Source: Mesorhizobium sp. WSM4313 (GTDB taxonomy: Bacteria; Pseudomonadota; Alphaproteobacteria; Rhizobiales; Rhizobiaceae). From it: a stretch of 64,000 nt of DNA. Below the pieces are notes generated by a model that saw only the letters and a program-made list of their open reading frames with translations, had not been told where the DNA came from and ran no database searches. The stretch covers positions 124,001-188,000 of the forward strand of contig NZ_NSFT01000009.1 of NCBI RefSeq assembly GCF_002294725.1, read 5' to 3'. This document shows positions 45,565 to 54,181 of the stretch, in pieces. Each line of letters begins with the position of its first letter. The stretch's first letter is position 1. A program made the position numbers and the translations under genes.

Positions 45565-48520
45565 CCGGCCTGGTTCCGCCATCGACATCGAGGCTCTGCG
45601 CAAGCGGCTGGCGCATGGCGGTGAAATGTGGCGCAGCCTCGATGAGATCGCCGGCGCTGCCGATTTCCGCCGCTTCGTCGAGGCCGAGTTCCCGGCAATC
45701 GCGGAACGCCTGCCGGCAAAGCCGAACCGGCGCACGCTGCTGAAGCTGATGGGCGCCTCGCTGTCGCTTGCCGGGCTGGCCGCCTGCAGCAGGGCGGAAA
45801 ACATCGTGCCCTATGTGCGCCAGCCGGAAATCCTGGTCCCCGGCAAGCCTGTCTACTATGCGACGACGCTGTCGAGTGACGGCTTCGGTATCGGCGCCAT
45901 CGTCGAAAGCCATGAAGGGCGGCCGACCAAGATCGAAGGCAATCCCGACCATCCGGCCTCGCGCGGCGCCACCGACGCGGTGATGCAGGCAGCCGTGCTG
46001 ACGCTGTTCGACCCGGACCGTTCACACACGCCGCTCAAGGATGGCCAGCCGGCATCGTACGGCGATTTCCTGAAGACAATGGCGGGGCTCGTTTCGCGAT
46101 GGACGGCATCGCAAGGGCAGGGCGGGGCCTTGCTGGTTGAAGCGACCACCTCGCCGACGCTTGCGGCGCAGCTGGGTGCGCTGCGGACACGCTATCCGAG
46201 GCTGAAACTCTATCGCCATGATCCCTTGGCGATGCCGGCCGCGATGGAGGCGTCGCGAACCCTGTTCGGGTCGGCGCTGACGCCGGTCTACCGCTTCGAT
46301 CGTGCCGAAACGATCGTCAGCCTCGACGCTGATTTCCTCGGCGAAGGACCGGGGCGGCACGCTTATGCGCGCGACTTTGCTGCGCGGCGACGTGTACGCG
46401 ATCCGTCCGACCGGATGAGCCGGCTTTATGCGGTGGAGTCGACGCCGACAATCACCGGAGCCGCCGCCGATCACCGGCTTGCGATCAAGCCAAGCGACGT
46501 CGAAGCCGTGGCTGCCGGATTGAACGCGGCGTTGACCGGCCAAACCGGAGCTTCCGGCTCGCCGGCCGACCAGGCCTTGATGACGGTGCTGGTCGACGAC
46601 CTGAAAGCTGCAGGCCGCAATGCGCTGGTCATTGCCGGAGCGCAGCAGAGCGCCTTCGTTCATGCGGTCGCGCTTGCCGCCAATGCGAAGCTTGGCGCGC
46701 TTGGCAACACGGTCGAGCTGACCGAGCCGCCGGATTCGCTGTCGGTCGACGGCGATCTCGGAGCGCTGCGCGAGGCAATCGGCGATGGGGCTGTGGACAC
46801 CGTCGTGGCGCTGGGTGCAAACCCGCTGCACACCGGCCCGGCAAACCTCGATATGCGCAAGGCTTTTTCGGGACTGAATCTGCTGGTCCATCACGGCCTC
46901 TACCGCGACGAGACGGCGTTCCTGGCGCACTGGCATGTGCCCGCGGCGCACGAGCTCGAAAGCTGGAGCGACATCCGCGCCTATGACGGCAGCACCTCCC
47001 TGGTGCAGCCGCTGATCACGCCGCTTTACGACGGCAAGACCGCGCATCAGCTTCTTGCCGTGCTTGGCGGCGGGTTCGAGGCCGATCCGCTTTCGCTTAT
47101 CCGGCAGCATTGGACGCAACTCGATGATGATGCCTGGAGAAAGGCTCTGCGCGACGGCGTCATGGCGGACAGCGCTGCCAAGCCGGTATCCGTCACAGTG
47201 TCGCCGGACCTGGCGGGACTGAAGCCGGCAGCAAAGGCAGGCAGCGGCATCGATGTCCGCTTCGTCGCGGATCCCTGGTTGCGCGACGGCCGCTTTGCCA
47301 ACGCCTCATGGCTGCAGGAACTGCCGCGACCCTTGACGAAGATTGTGTGGGGCAACGCTGCGCTCGTCTCGCCCGCCACCGCCGAGCGGCTGAAGATCGG
47401 AAATGGCGAGGTCGTCAATATCGCCTCCAATGGGGCGGATGTCGATGCACCTGCCTGGATCGTCCCCGGCCACCCGGACGAGACGATAACGCTGTCCTTC
47501 GGCTTCGGGCGAAAGGTCGGTTCCGTTGCTGCGCTATCGCAAGGCTACGACGCCTTCCACTTGCGCCGTGGTTCGGAATGGTTCGCGGCCGGCGCGGCCA
47601 TCGCGCCGCGCGGGAACAGCGTGCGGGTCATCACCACGCAGCATCACCAGGCGATGGAAGGCCGCGCCATCGTGCGCCACGCGTCTCTCGATGCATTCCG
47701 GCGGAATCCGGATTTCGTGCGCAAGAATGCGCCGCCGGTGCCAACGGAATCGCTCTATCCCGACTGGCCTTACGACGAGGAAGCCTGGGCGATGGCTATC
47801 GACCTCTCGGCCTGCATCGGCTGCATGGCCTGCGTCTCGGCCTGCCAGGCGGAGAACAACATCGCGCCGGTCGGCCCGGAGGAATGCGAGCGCGGCCGCG
47901 AAATGCACTGGCTGCGCGTCGATCGCTACTATGCCGGACCGCTCGATGCGCCCGACACTTTTTTCCAGCCGGTCCCTTGCATGCATTGCGAGAAGGCGCC
48001 TTGCGAAGTGGTGTGCCCGGTCAACGCCACCGTGCACACGCATGATGGGCTGAATGCGCAGGTCTATAACCGCTGCATCGGCACGCGCTACTGCTCGCAG
48101 AATTGCCCCTACAAGGTGCGGCGCTTCAACTTCCTCGATCATCAATCCTTCGACAAGGACGACGCAGGTCCGGAGCAGGGCGCCCATAACCCCAATGTCA
48201 GCATACGCTCGCGCGGTGTGATGGAGAAATGCACCTATTGCGTCCAGCGCATCAGCGCCAAGCGCATCCAGGCGCAGATCGAGAACCGCGACATCGCCGA
48301 TGGCGAAGTGGTCACCGCCTGTCAGCAGGCCTGCCCGACCCAGGCCATCACCTTCGGCGACCGCAACAAGAAAGATGCAAAGGTCGTTCGCGAGAAAAGC
48401 GCGCCGCAGAATTACGCGCTGCTGGAGGAACTGAACACACGGCCGCGCACCACCTATCTCGGCAAGATCTCCAATCCGAACGGCAAGCTTGCCAAGCCGG
48501 GCGAGGCGACCGATGGCTGA
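45548..48520 (+). CDS. actB: Alternative complex III subunit B, molybdopterin-like/ferredoxin fusion
   Basis: The 990-residue protein fuses a molybdopterin-oxidoreductase-like domain (which binds no cofactor in known ACIII) with an iron-sulfur domain. A Tat-type signal (RRTLLKLMGASLSLAGLAAC) lies near residue 60. The C-terminal third has the cysteine sets CIGCMACVSAC, CMHCEKAPCEVVC, CIGTRYCSQNC and CTYCVQRI...ACQQACP for one [3Fe-4S] and three [4Fe-4S] clusters. It overlaps actA upstream and actC downstream. Confidence 0.92.
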   Translation: MSAIADRPGSAIDIEALRKRLAHGGEMWRSLDEIAGAADFRRFVEAEFPAIAERLPAKPNRRTLLKLMGASLSLAGLAACSRAENIVPYVRQPEILVPGKPVYYATTLSSDGFGIGAIVESHEGRPTKIEGNPDHPASRGATDAVMQAAVLTLFDPDRSHTPLKDGQPASYGDFLKTMAGLVSRWTASQGQGGALLVEATTSPTLAAQLGALRTRYPRLKLYRHDPLAMPAAMEASRTLFGSALTPVYRFDRAETIVSLDADFLGEGPGRHAYARDFAARRRVRDPSDRMSRLYAVESTPTITGAAADHRLAIKPSDVEAVAAGLNAALTGQTGASGSPADQALMTVLVDDLKAAGRNALVIAGAQQSAFVHAVALAANAKLGALGNTVELTEPPDSLSVDGDLGALREAIGDGAVDTVVALGANPLHTGPANLDMRKAFSGLNLLVHHGLYRDETAFLAHWHVPAAHELESWSDIRAYDGSTSLVQPLITPLYDGKTAHQLLAVLGGGFEADPLSLIRQHWTQLDDDAWRKALRDGVMADSAAKPVSVTVSPDLAGLKPAAKAGSGIDVRFVADPWLRDGRFANASWLQELPRPLTKIVWGNAALVSPATAERLKIGNGEVVNIASNGADVDAPAWIVPGHPDETITLSFGFGRKVGSVAALSQGYDAFHLRRGSEWFAAGAAIAPRGNSVRVITTQHHQAMEGRAIVRHASLDAFRRNPDFVRKNAPPVPTESLYPDWPYDEEAWAMAIDLSACIGCMACVSACQAENNIAPVGPEECERGREMHWLRVDRYYAGPLDAPDTFFQPVPCMHCEKAPCEVVCPVNATVHTHDGLNAQVYNRCIGTRYCSQNCPYKVRRFNFLDHQSFDKDDAGPEQGAHNPNVSIRSRGVMEKCTYCVQRISAKRIQAQIENRDIADGEVVTACQQACPTQAITFGDRNKKDAKVVREKSAPQNYALLEELNTRPRTTYLGKISNPNGKLAKPGEATDG

Positions 48521-49871
48521 AGCGAGCGCGAACAGCCCGGCTGTCCTGCGCGGCCGTCACGATTTTCCCGAGATCAGCGGACGCATCGGTTCGATTGTGC
48601 TCGGCGGCCGCCTGCCGCGGCATTTCTGGACAGCGTTCCTGCTCTGCTTCCTGCTTGTCCTGCTGCTGCTCTATTCGATCACTTATCTCATCGCGGTCGG
48701 CGTTGGCGGCCTCGGCATCAACATGCCGGTGGTCTGGGGCACGATGATCTCCAATTTCGTCTGGTGGATCGGCATCGGTCATGCCGGCACGCTGATCTCG
48801 GCGGTGCTGTTGCTGCTGCGCCAACCCTGGCGCGCCTCGATCAACCGCTTCGCCGAGGCCATGACGCTGTTTGCCGTCGCCATGGCCGGCCTGTTTCCCA
48901 TCCTGCATCTTGGGCGGCCGTGGTTCTTCTACTGGCTGCTGCCGCTGCCCAATGTGCATATGCACTGGCCGCAGTGGCGCAGTCCGCTGGTCTGGGACTT
49001 CGCGGCGATTGCCACCTACGCGACCGTCTCGCTGCTGTTCTGGTATATGGGGCTGCTGCCCGACCTGGCGGTGCTGCGCGACCGCGCCAGGTCGAGACCG
49101 GCGCAGCTCTTCTACGGCATATTGGCGCTCGGCTGGCGCGGCTCGGCCTATCATTGGGCGCGCTACCAGGTTGTCTATTTCCTGCTCGCGGCGCTCGCCA
49201 CGCCGCTGGTCGTTTCGGTTCATTCGATCGTTTCGCTCGACTTCACCTTCGCGATCACGCCGGGCTATCACTCGACGATCTTCCCGCCCTATTTCGTCGC
49301 CGGCGCGCTGCTCTCCGGCTTCGCCATGGTGCTCACCATTGCCATCCCCTTGCGGTGGGCCTTCTCGGTCAAGGACCTGATCACGCTCAGGCACATGGAC
49401 AATGCCGCCAAGCTGATGATCGCCGCGGGCATGGTCGTCGCCTATGGCTATCTCTCGGAAGCATTCTTCGCCTGGTATTCGGGCGAGCCTTACGAACGCA
49501 CCATGATGGCGCAGCGCGCGCTGGGTCCCTATGCGCCGCTGTTCTGGATAATGCTGAGCCTGAACTGCGGCGTGCTGCAATTGCTGTGGTTCAGACGCAT
49601 CCGCCGCAACATGCCGCTGCTGTTCGCGATCGCCGTCGCCATCAATGTCGGCATGTGGATCGAGCGCTACATCATCGTCGTGACGGGGCCGAGCCGCGAC
49701 TACCTGCCGTCTGCCTGGGGCGAGCAGTCGCTGGCCTGGCTCGATTTCGGCATCCTGTTCGGCTCGATCGGCACCTTCTTCGCGCTCGTCTTCCTGTTCA
49801 TCCGTATCCTGCCGGCGATCACCATCTTCGAGGTCGAGGAACTGGCCGAAGAGGAGGGCAAGATCCGATGA
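48513..49871 (+). CDS. actC: Alternative complex III subunit C, NrfD-like quinol-binding membrane protein
   Basis: The 452-residue protein starts at MAEASANSP, overlapping the actB stop by eight bases. About ten transmembrane helices of the NrfD/PsrC type include WGTMISNFVWWIGIGHAGT and the HSIVSLDFT segment that lies near the quinol pocket in ACIII. It oxidises membrane quinol and passes electrons to the ActB clusters. Confidence 0.9.
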   Translation: MAEASANSPAVLRGRHDFPEISGRIGSIVLGGRLPRHFWTAFLLCFLLVLLLLYSITYLIAVGVGGLGINMPVVWGTMISNFVWWIGIGHAGTLISAVLLLLRQPWRASINRFAEAMTLFAVAMAGLFPILHLGRPWFFYWLLPLPNVHMHWPQWRSPLVWDFAAIATYATVSLLFWYMGLLPDLAVLRDRARSRPAQLFYGILALGWRGSAYHWARYQVVYFLLAALATPLVVSVHSIVSLDFTFAITPGYHSTIFPPYFVAGALLSGFAMVLTIAIPLRWAFSVKDLITLRHMDNAAKLMIAAGMVVAYGYLSEAFFAWYSGEPYERTMMAQRALGPYAPLFWIMLSLNCGVLQLLWFRRIRRNMPLLFAIAVAINVGMWIERYIIVVTGPSRDYLPSAWGEQSLAWLDFGILFGSIGTFFALVFLFIRILPAITIFEVEELAEEEGKIR

Positions 49872-50395
49872 GCCTCTACGGCCTCATGGCGGTGTTTGCC
49901 GGTCCCGAAGCGCTCATCGCGGCGGCGCGCGGCATGCGCGAGCGCGGCTATCGGCGCATGGATGCGTTCTCGCCGTTTCCGATGAAGGACCTGGAAGGGA
50001 TATTGGAGATACCGAAGACGCGCCTGCCCTGGGCCGTGCTCGCCGGCGGCATTGCCGGCGCGGCTCTCGTTTATGCGCTGATCTGGTACTCTGTCGAAGT
50101 CGACTATCCCATCAATGTCGGCGGCCGGCCGCTGCATTCCTGGCCGCCTTTCGTCATCATCGCGTTCGAGGCCGGCATTCTCGGCGCCGCCTTTGCGGGC
50201 TTCTTGGGCGTGCTCGCGGCCAATGGGCTGCCCCGCTATCACCATCCGGTCTTCAACGCCGAGAGCTTCAGCTACGCGCGCGGCGGCAAGTTCTATCTGC
50301 TGATCGAAACGGCCGATCCCAAATACCGCAAGGGCGTGACCAGGGGCCAGCTGACACGGCTCGGCGCCGAGATGGTCGAGGAGGTCGAGGCGTGA
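49868..50395 (+). CDS. actD: Alternative complex III subunit D
   Basis: The 175-residue protein matches ActD (DUF3341): an N-terminal soluble part (YGLMAVFAGPEALIAAARGM, YRRMDAFSPFPM), two transmembrane helices and a cytoplasmic tail with FYLLIETADPKY. It overlaps actC (ATGA) and actE. Confidence 0.88.
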   Translation: MSLYGLMAVFAGPEALIAAARGMRERGYRRMDAFSPFPMKDLEGILEIPKTRLPWAVLAGGIAGAALVYALIWYSVEVDYPINVGGRPLHSWPPFVIIAFEAGILGAAFAGFLGVLAANGLPRYHHPVFNAESFSYARGGKFYLLIETADPKYRKGVTRGQLTRLGAEMVEEVEA

Positions 50396-50934
50396 ACCGC
50401 CTCGGCCTCACGCTAATGTTGGGTGCGCTGGGCGTCGCCGGCTGCCGGCAGGATATGGAGGACCAGCCGCGCTACGATCCGCTGGAGGCCAGCAACCAGT
50501 TCCCCGACGGCATGTCGGCGCGGACACCGGTGACTGGCACCGTCGCGCGCGACGCCGATCTGACGCCGGTCCCGGACAAAATCCCCTATCCGATCACGAT
50601 CGAGCTGCTGCAGCGCGGGCAGCAGCGTTTCGACATCTTCTGCTCGCCCTGTCACGGCCGCACCGGCGATGGTCACGGCATAATCGTCCAGCGCGGCTTT
50701 CCGGCGCCGCCGAGCTACCACCAGGAAGCCCTGCGCAAGGCCTCGGACCGGCACTTCTACGACGTCATCACCAACGGCTATGGCGCCATGTATTCCTACG
50801 CGGCGCGAGTGCCGCCGCAGGACCGCTGGGCGATCGTCGCCTATATCCGCGCGCTGCAATATTCGCGCGACGCTCCAGTCGCCGAACTTCCGCAAAGCAT
50901 GCGCGCGCGCCTCGAAGCGGAGGCCTCGCCATGA
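50392..50934 (+). CDS. actE: Alternative complex III subunit E, lipoprotein cytochrome c
   Basis: The 180-residue protein starts at GTG 50392. It has a lipoprotein signal ending GVAGC, a conserved MEDQPRYDPLEAS start of the mature part, and one heme site (CSPCH) with a likely Met ligand in YGAMYSYA. It is the monoheme electron exit subunit ActE that hands electrons to the caa3 oxidase encoded downstream. It overlaps actD and actF by four bases each. Confidence 0.9.
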   Translation: MNRLGLTLMLGALGVAGCRQDMEDQPRYDPLEASNQFPDGMSARTPVTGTVARDADLTPVPDKIPYPITIELLQRGQQRFDIFCSPCHGRTGDGHGIIVQRGFPAPPSYHQEALRKASDRHFYDVITNGYGAMYSYAARVPPQDRWAIVAYIRALQYSRDAPVAELPQSMRARLEAEASP

Positions 50935-52046
50935 GCCGCGTCGAACAAGGCTTTCTGTCGGCGGGCGCCCTAGGACTTGTCGTCTGCGGTCTGGGCGTAT
51001 CGCTCGATGCCAAGGCGATGCTGAGCGCCTGGCTCTCCGCAATTCTCTTCGCGCTCAGCTTGCCGCTCGGCGCGCTGACCATACTGATGGTGCACGGGCT
51101 GACCGGCGGGCGCTGGGGAGAAGCGGTCCGCCAGCCGCTCCGCACCATGACGGCCCTGCTGCCGCTGGCGTTGGTTTCCCTCGTGCCCGTCCTGATAAGG
51201 CTCGACCTCGTCTTTCCGTGGGCCGGCGCCGACACAGCGAAACTGCAGGAGACTGTCCATGAAAAGCTTGTCTATCTCAACCTGCCGTTCTTCCTGCTGC
51301 GCTTTGCGGTTTGCGCGGCGATCTGGCTCGTCCTTACCTGGATAGTGCTCGGCACGACCGACGCCCCGGCCAATTCGAATGAACGCAACGGCAAGAAATT
51401 CGCCCTTGGCCTCGTTCTCCACGCGCTTTCCGTCAGCGTCTTTGCCATCGACTGGATGCTGTCGCTCGAGCCGGAATTCACCTCGACCATCTATGCGCTT
51501 TGCGAAGCCTCGGCCGAGGTGGTCGGGGCATTCGCCCTGGCGATCCTGGTGCTGGCGGCAAGGCGGGCAGTGGAAGTCATGCCCGGTGGCGAGGAAGACG
51601 TCGCGCTCAGCGAGGATCTTGCCAACATGCTGCTCGGCTTCCTGCTGACCTGGATCTATCTCATGTTCATGCAGTGGGTCGTCGTCTGGGGCGGCGACCT
51701 GCCCGACGAGATCCGCTGGTATGGCATGCGCTCCGCGGGCGGCTGGCTATATCTTCTTTGGCTGCTGATTGCCTTGCACGTCGCGGCTTTCGCAGGCCTG
51801 CTCAGCCGAAGGCTGAAGCGCAGCCATCGCGGCCTTGTCTGGCTCGCCGCTGTCGCTCTGGCCGGCCATTTCATCGACATCTTCTGGCGAGTCCGGCCAC
51901 CGCTCTTTGCCGGCGGCCCGCTAGCATTGTGGCATGATGCGGCCGCCTGGATGGGATTGGGCGGGCTGTGGCTCGCGCTGTTCCTTTTCCTGCTCCGCCG
52001 GCCGGACAGGGTCGTCTGGTGGAAGCGGGAGGTCGCCCATGGCTAA
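50931..52046 (+). CDS. actF: Alternative complex III subunit F
   Basis: The 371-residue protein has about ten transmembrane helices, resembles a shortened ActC, and lacks an obvious quinol site. Typical segments are HALSVSVFAIDWMLSLEPEFTST and EDLANMLLGFLLTWIYLMFMQ. ActF is thought to form part of a proton path in ACIII. It overlaps actE and the next small gene. Confidence 0.88.
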   Translation: MSRVEQGFLSAGALGLVVCGLGVSLDAKAMLSAWLSAILFALSLPLGALTILMVHGLTGGRWGEAVRQPLRTMTALLPLALVSLVPVLIRLDLVFPWAGADTAKLQETVHEKLVYLNLPFFLLRFAVCAAIWLVLTWIVLGTTDAPANSNERNGKKFALGLVLHALSVSVFAIDWMLSLEPEFTSTIYALCEASAEVVGAFALAILVLAARRAVEVMPGGEEDVALSEDLANMLLGFLLTWIYLMFMQWVVVWGGDLPDEIRWYGMRSAGGWLYLLWLLIALHVAAFAGLLSRRLKRSHRGLVWLAAVALAGHFIDIFWRVRPPLFAGGPLALWHDAAAWMGLGGLWLALFLFLLRRPDRVVWWKREVAHG

Positions 52047-52482
52047 GGCGAACCGTCATCCCGAGACGCGCGATGTCCAGCCGCGTGTGCTGCTCGCCTT
52101 CGGCGGCGGGCTGCTGCTGTTCATCGCTTTAGCTGCGATCGGCGTGAAGCTCATCTTCAACACCGCGCCGACCTGGCTGCCGCTTCCGACGGACACCATT
52201 CTGGAAGGCCCGGGCTTGCAGGCCGCGCCAAGGCAGGATCTGACCGCGTTCCGCGCCGAGGAGGATCGCCAGCTCAAGACGCTTGGCTGGGTCGATCGCA
52301 ACGCCGGCATCGCGCGCATCCCGATCGACGACGCCATGTGGGCGGTGGTCAGCCACGGCCTGCCCGATTGGTCGCGACCGACGGCAGCGGCCACGGAGCC
52401 TGATTGCGCCCTGCTCACGGCGGCGGTTCCCCGTGCGCCGCAGGCCCAGAATTGCCAACAGCAGCGTGGGGCAGGGCGATGA
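52039..52482 (+). CDS. Single-pass membrane protein linked to ACIII/caa3 operon
   Basis: The 147-residue protein has one N-terminal helix (VLLAFGGGLLLFIALAAIGV), followed by a periplasmic part containing LKTLGWVDRNAGIARIPID and AMWAVVSHGLP. This GWVD...RIPIxxAM pattern recurs in small proteins encoded between act/cox genes in proteobacteria. It begins inside the actF end and its stop overlaps the SCO gene start, so it is probably translated with them. Role is unknown; it occupies the actG position but I cannot equate the two. Confidence 0.7.
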   Translation: MAKANRHPETRDVQPRVLLAFGGGLLLFIALAAIGVKLIFNTAPTWLPLPTDTILEGPGLQAAPRQDLTAFRAEEDRQLKTLGWVDRNAGIARIPIDDAMWAVVSHGLPDWSRPTAAATEPDCALLTAAVPRAPQAQNCQQQRGAGR

Positions 52483-53231
52483 GAAGCTTGTTGGCCGCGC
52501 TTTGTCTGTTCGTTGCCGGCACGGCCCTTGCCGCCGAGCGGCCGACATTCGATCCGAAGCCCGGCGCGCAGCTCAGCCTTGAGCGAGAATTGGTCGACGC
52601 AAGCGGCCGGAAGCTGACGCTTGGCGAGACGCTTGGCGGACGTCCGGCGCTTGTCATCTTCGGCTACGATAAATGCCCGAACCTTTGCGGCGTCACCCAG
52701 CAGGCCGTCGCGTCCGACCTGAAGAAGACATCGCTTCGCCCTGCAGATTATCGCGCGTTGTTCATCTCGATCGACCCCGATGAGACCTCCGCTGATGCCG
52801 CAGCGGCGCGGGATGACATTGCTTCCGCCGCCGGTCCCGCTGGCGCCTCCGCTTGGCGTTTCCTTACCGGCAGCGATGGCGCCGGTGCGGCGCTGGCCAA
52901 CGAGGCCGGCATCACTTTCGACCGACGTAAGGGTATCGATCAGTTCGTTCATCCGATCGCGGTCATTGCGCTGACGCCTTCCGGCCGAATTTCGCAGGTA
53001 TTGCCGGCCTTGACCTTCACGCCGCGCGATCTCCAGCTCGCGCTGGTCGAAGCATCAGCCAACAAGCTCGGGTCGATTGCCGATCATGTCTTCCTGTTCT
53101 GCGCGGGGTTCGACAGTTCGAAAGGCCAGTATACTCCCGTAGTCTGGGCGGCGCTGAAAGTGGCCAGCCTGGCAACGGTGCTCGGCCTGGGAGCAACAGT
53201 GCTCTGGCAAATGCGGGGGAGGGCAAGGTGA
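52479..53231 (+). CDS. SCO1/SenC-family copper chaperone
   Basis: The 250-residue protein starts at MRSLLAALCL with a Sec signal peptide. It has the copper-binding Cys-x3-Cys (DKCPNLCGV) and distal His (QFVHPIAV) of SCO proteins, which mature the CuA site of subunit II. A C-terminal transmembrane helix (VASLATVLGLGATVLW) anchors it. Its place just before a coxB gene fits. Overlaps on both sides are four bases. Confidence 0.88.
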   Translation: MRSLLAALCLFVAGTALAAERPTFDPKPGAQLSLERELVDASGRKLTLGETLGGRPALVIFGYDKCPNLCGVTQQAVASDLKKTSLRPADYRALFISIDPDETSADAAAARDDIASAAGPAGASAWRFLTGSDGAGAALANEAGITFDRRKGIDQFVHPIAVIALTPSGRISQVLPALTFTPRDLQLALVEASANKLGSIADHVFLFCAGFDSSKGQYTPVVWAALKVASLATVLGLGATVLWQMRGRAR

Positions 53232-54181
53232 GCTTCGGCGTTCCCTTCTTCCCACAGGAAGCCTCGTCGGAAGCCGGCCATGTCGATGCGCTGTTTTACA
53301 CGCTGCTCGTTTTCTCAGCCGTGCTCGGGCTGGCGCTCACCGGGCTGGTCGTCGGCTACGCGGTGAAATACCGCGTCGGGTCGCCGGCGGATCGCACGGG
53401 ACAGCGTTCCCGTACCCTGTGGCTGGAAACAAGTTGGACCATCGCCAGCCTGATCATCGCCTTCATCTTCTTCGGCTGGGGCGCAGTGCTTTTCGTTCGC
53501 CGCGATCATCCGCCGGCGGACGCGCTCGAGATCACGGGGCTGGGTAAACAATGGATGTGGGAGTTCAGGCAACCCGGCGGCCAGCGCGAGATCAACGAGC
53601 TGCACGTTCCGGTCGGCAAACCGGTCGTCGTGTCGCTCGCCTCGCAGGACGTCATCCACTCCTTCTACGTGCCGGCGTTTCGCATCAAGCAGGACGCGGT
53701 GCCTGGACGCACGACGCATATCTGGTTCATTGCCACCGAGCCCGGCCGCTACCACCTGTTCTGCGCCCAATATTGCGGCACCCAGCATTCCGAAATGGGC
53801 GGCTGGGTGACCGTGATGGCGCCCGAGCAATATGCCGCCTGGCTGAACAGCCAGGGCGAAGGCGAGACGCTTGCCGCAGGCGGCGAGAAATTGTTTCGCG
53901 CGCTGGGCTGTTCCGGCTGCCACGGCGCGAGCAGCAAGGTGCGGGCGCCGTCCCTTGACGGCATCTTCGGCCGGCCGGTGGCGCTCGACAATCAGCAGAC
54001 GGTCATCGCCGACGAGCGTTACCTGCGCGACTCCATCCTCAACCCGAAGAAAGAGATCGCCGCCGGCTACGAGCCGGTCATGCCGAGCTTCGACGGCCTC
54101 ATCGACGAAGGCGAACTGCAGATGCTGCTTGCCTATCTGAAGTCGCTTTCGCTGCAACCAACCGCTGGAGCCAGGCCATGA
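53228..54181 (+). CDS. coxB: caa3-type oxidase subunit II with fused cytochrome c
   Basis: The 317-residue protein starts at GTG 53228. Two helices are followed by the CuA domain (VIHSFYVPAF; CAQYCGTQHSEM) and a C-terminal cytochrome c domain with CSGCH at about residue 230 and a Met ligand in YEPVMPSFDG. The fused heme c marks a caa3-type oxidase, which takes electrons directly from ActE. It overlaps its neighbours by four bases. Confidence 0.92.
   Translation: MSFGVPFFPQEASSEAGHVDALFYTLLVFSAVLGLALTGLVVGYAVKYRVGSPADRTGQRSRTLWLETSWTIASLIIAFIFFGWGAVLFVRRDHPPADALEITGLGKQWMWEFRQPGGQREINELHVPVGKPVVVSLASQDVIHSFYVPAFRIKQDAVPGRTTHIWFIATEPGRYHLFCAQYCGTQHSEMGGWVTVMAPEQYAAWLNSQGEGETLAAGGEKLFRALGCSGCHGASSKVRAPSLDGIFGRPVALDNQQTVIADERYLRDSILNPKKEIAAGYEPVMPSFDGLIDEGELQMLLAYLKSLSLQPTAGARP

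Noticed and set aside
48764..50395. 543-codon frame overlapping actC and actD
   Set aside because: Only its last 175 codons (from 49868) are actD; the rest is actC in another frame.
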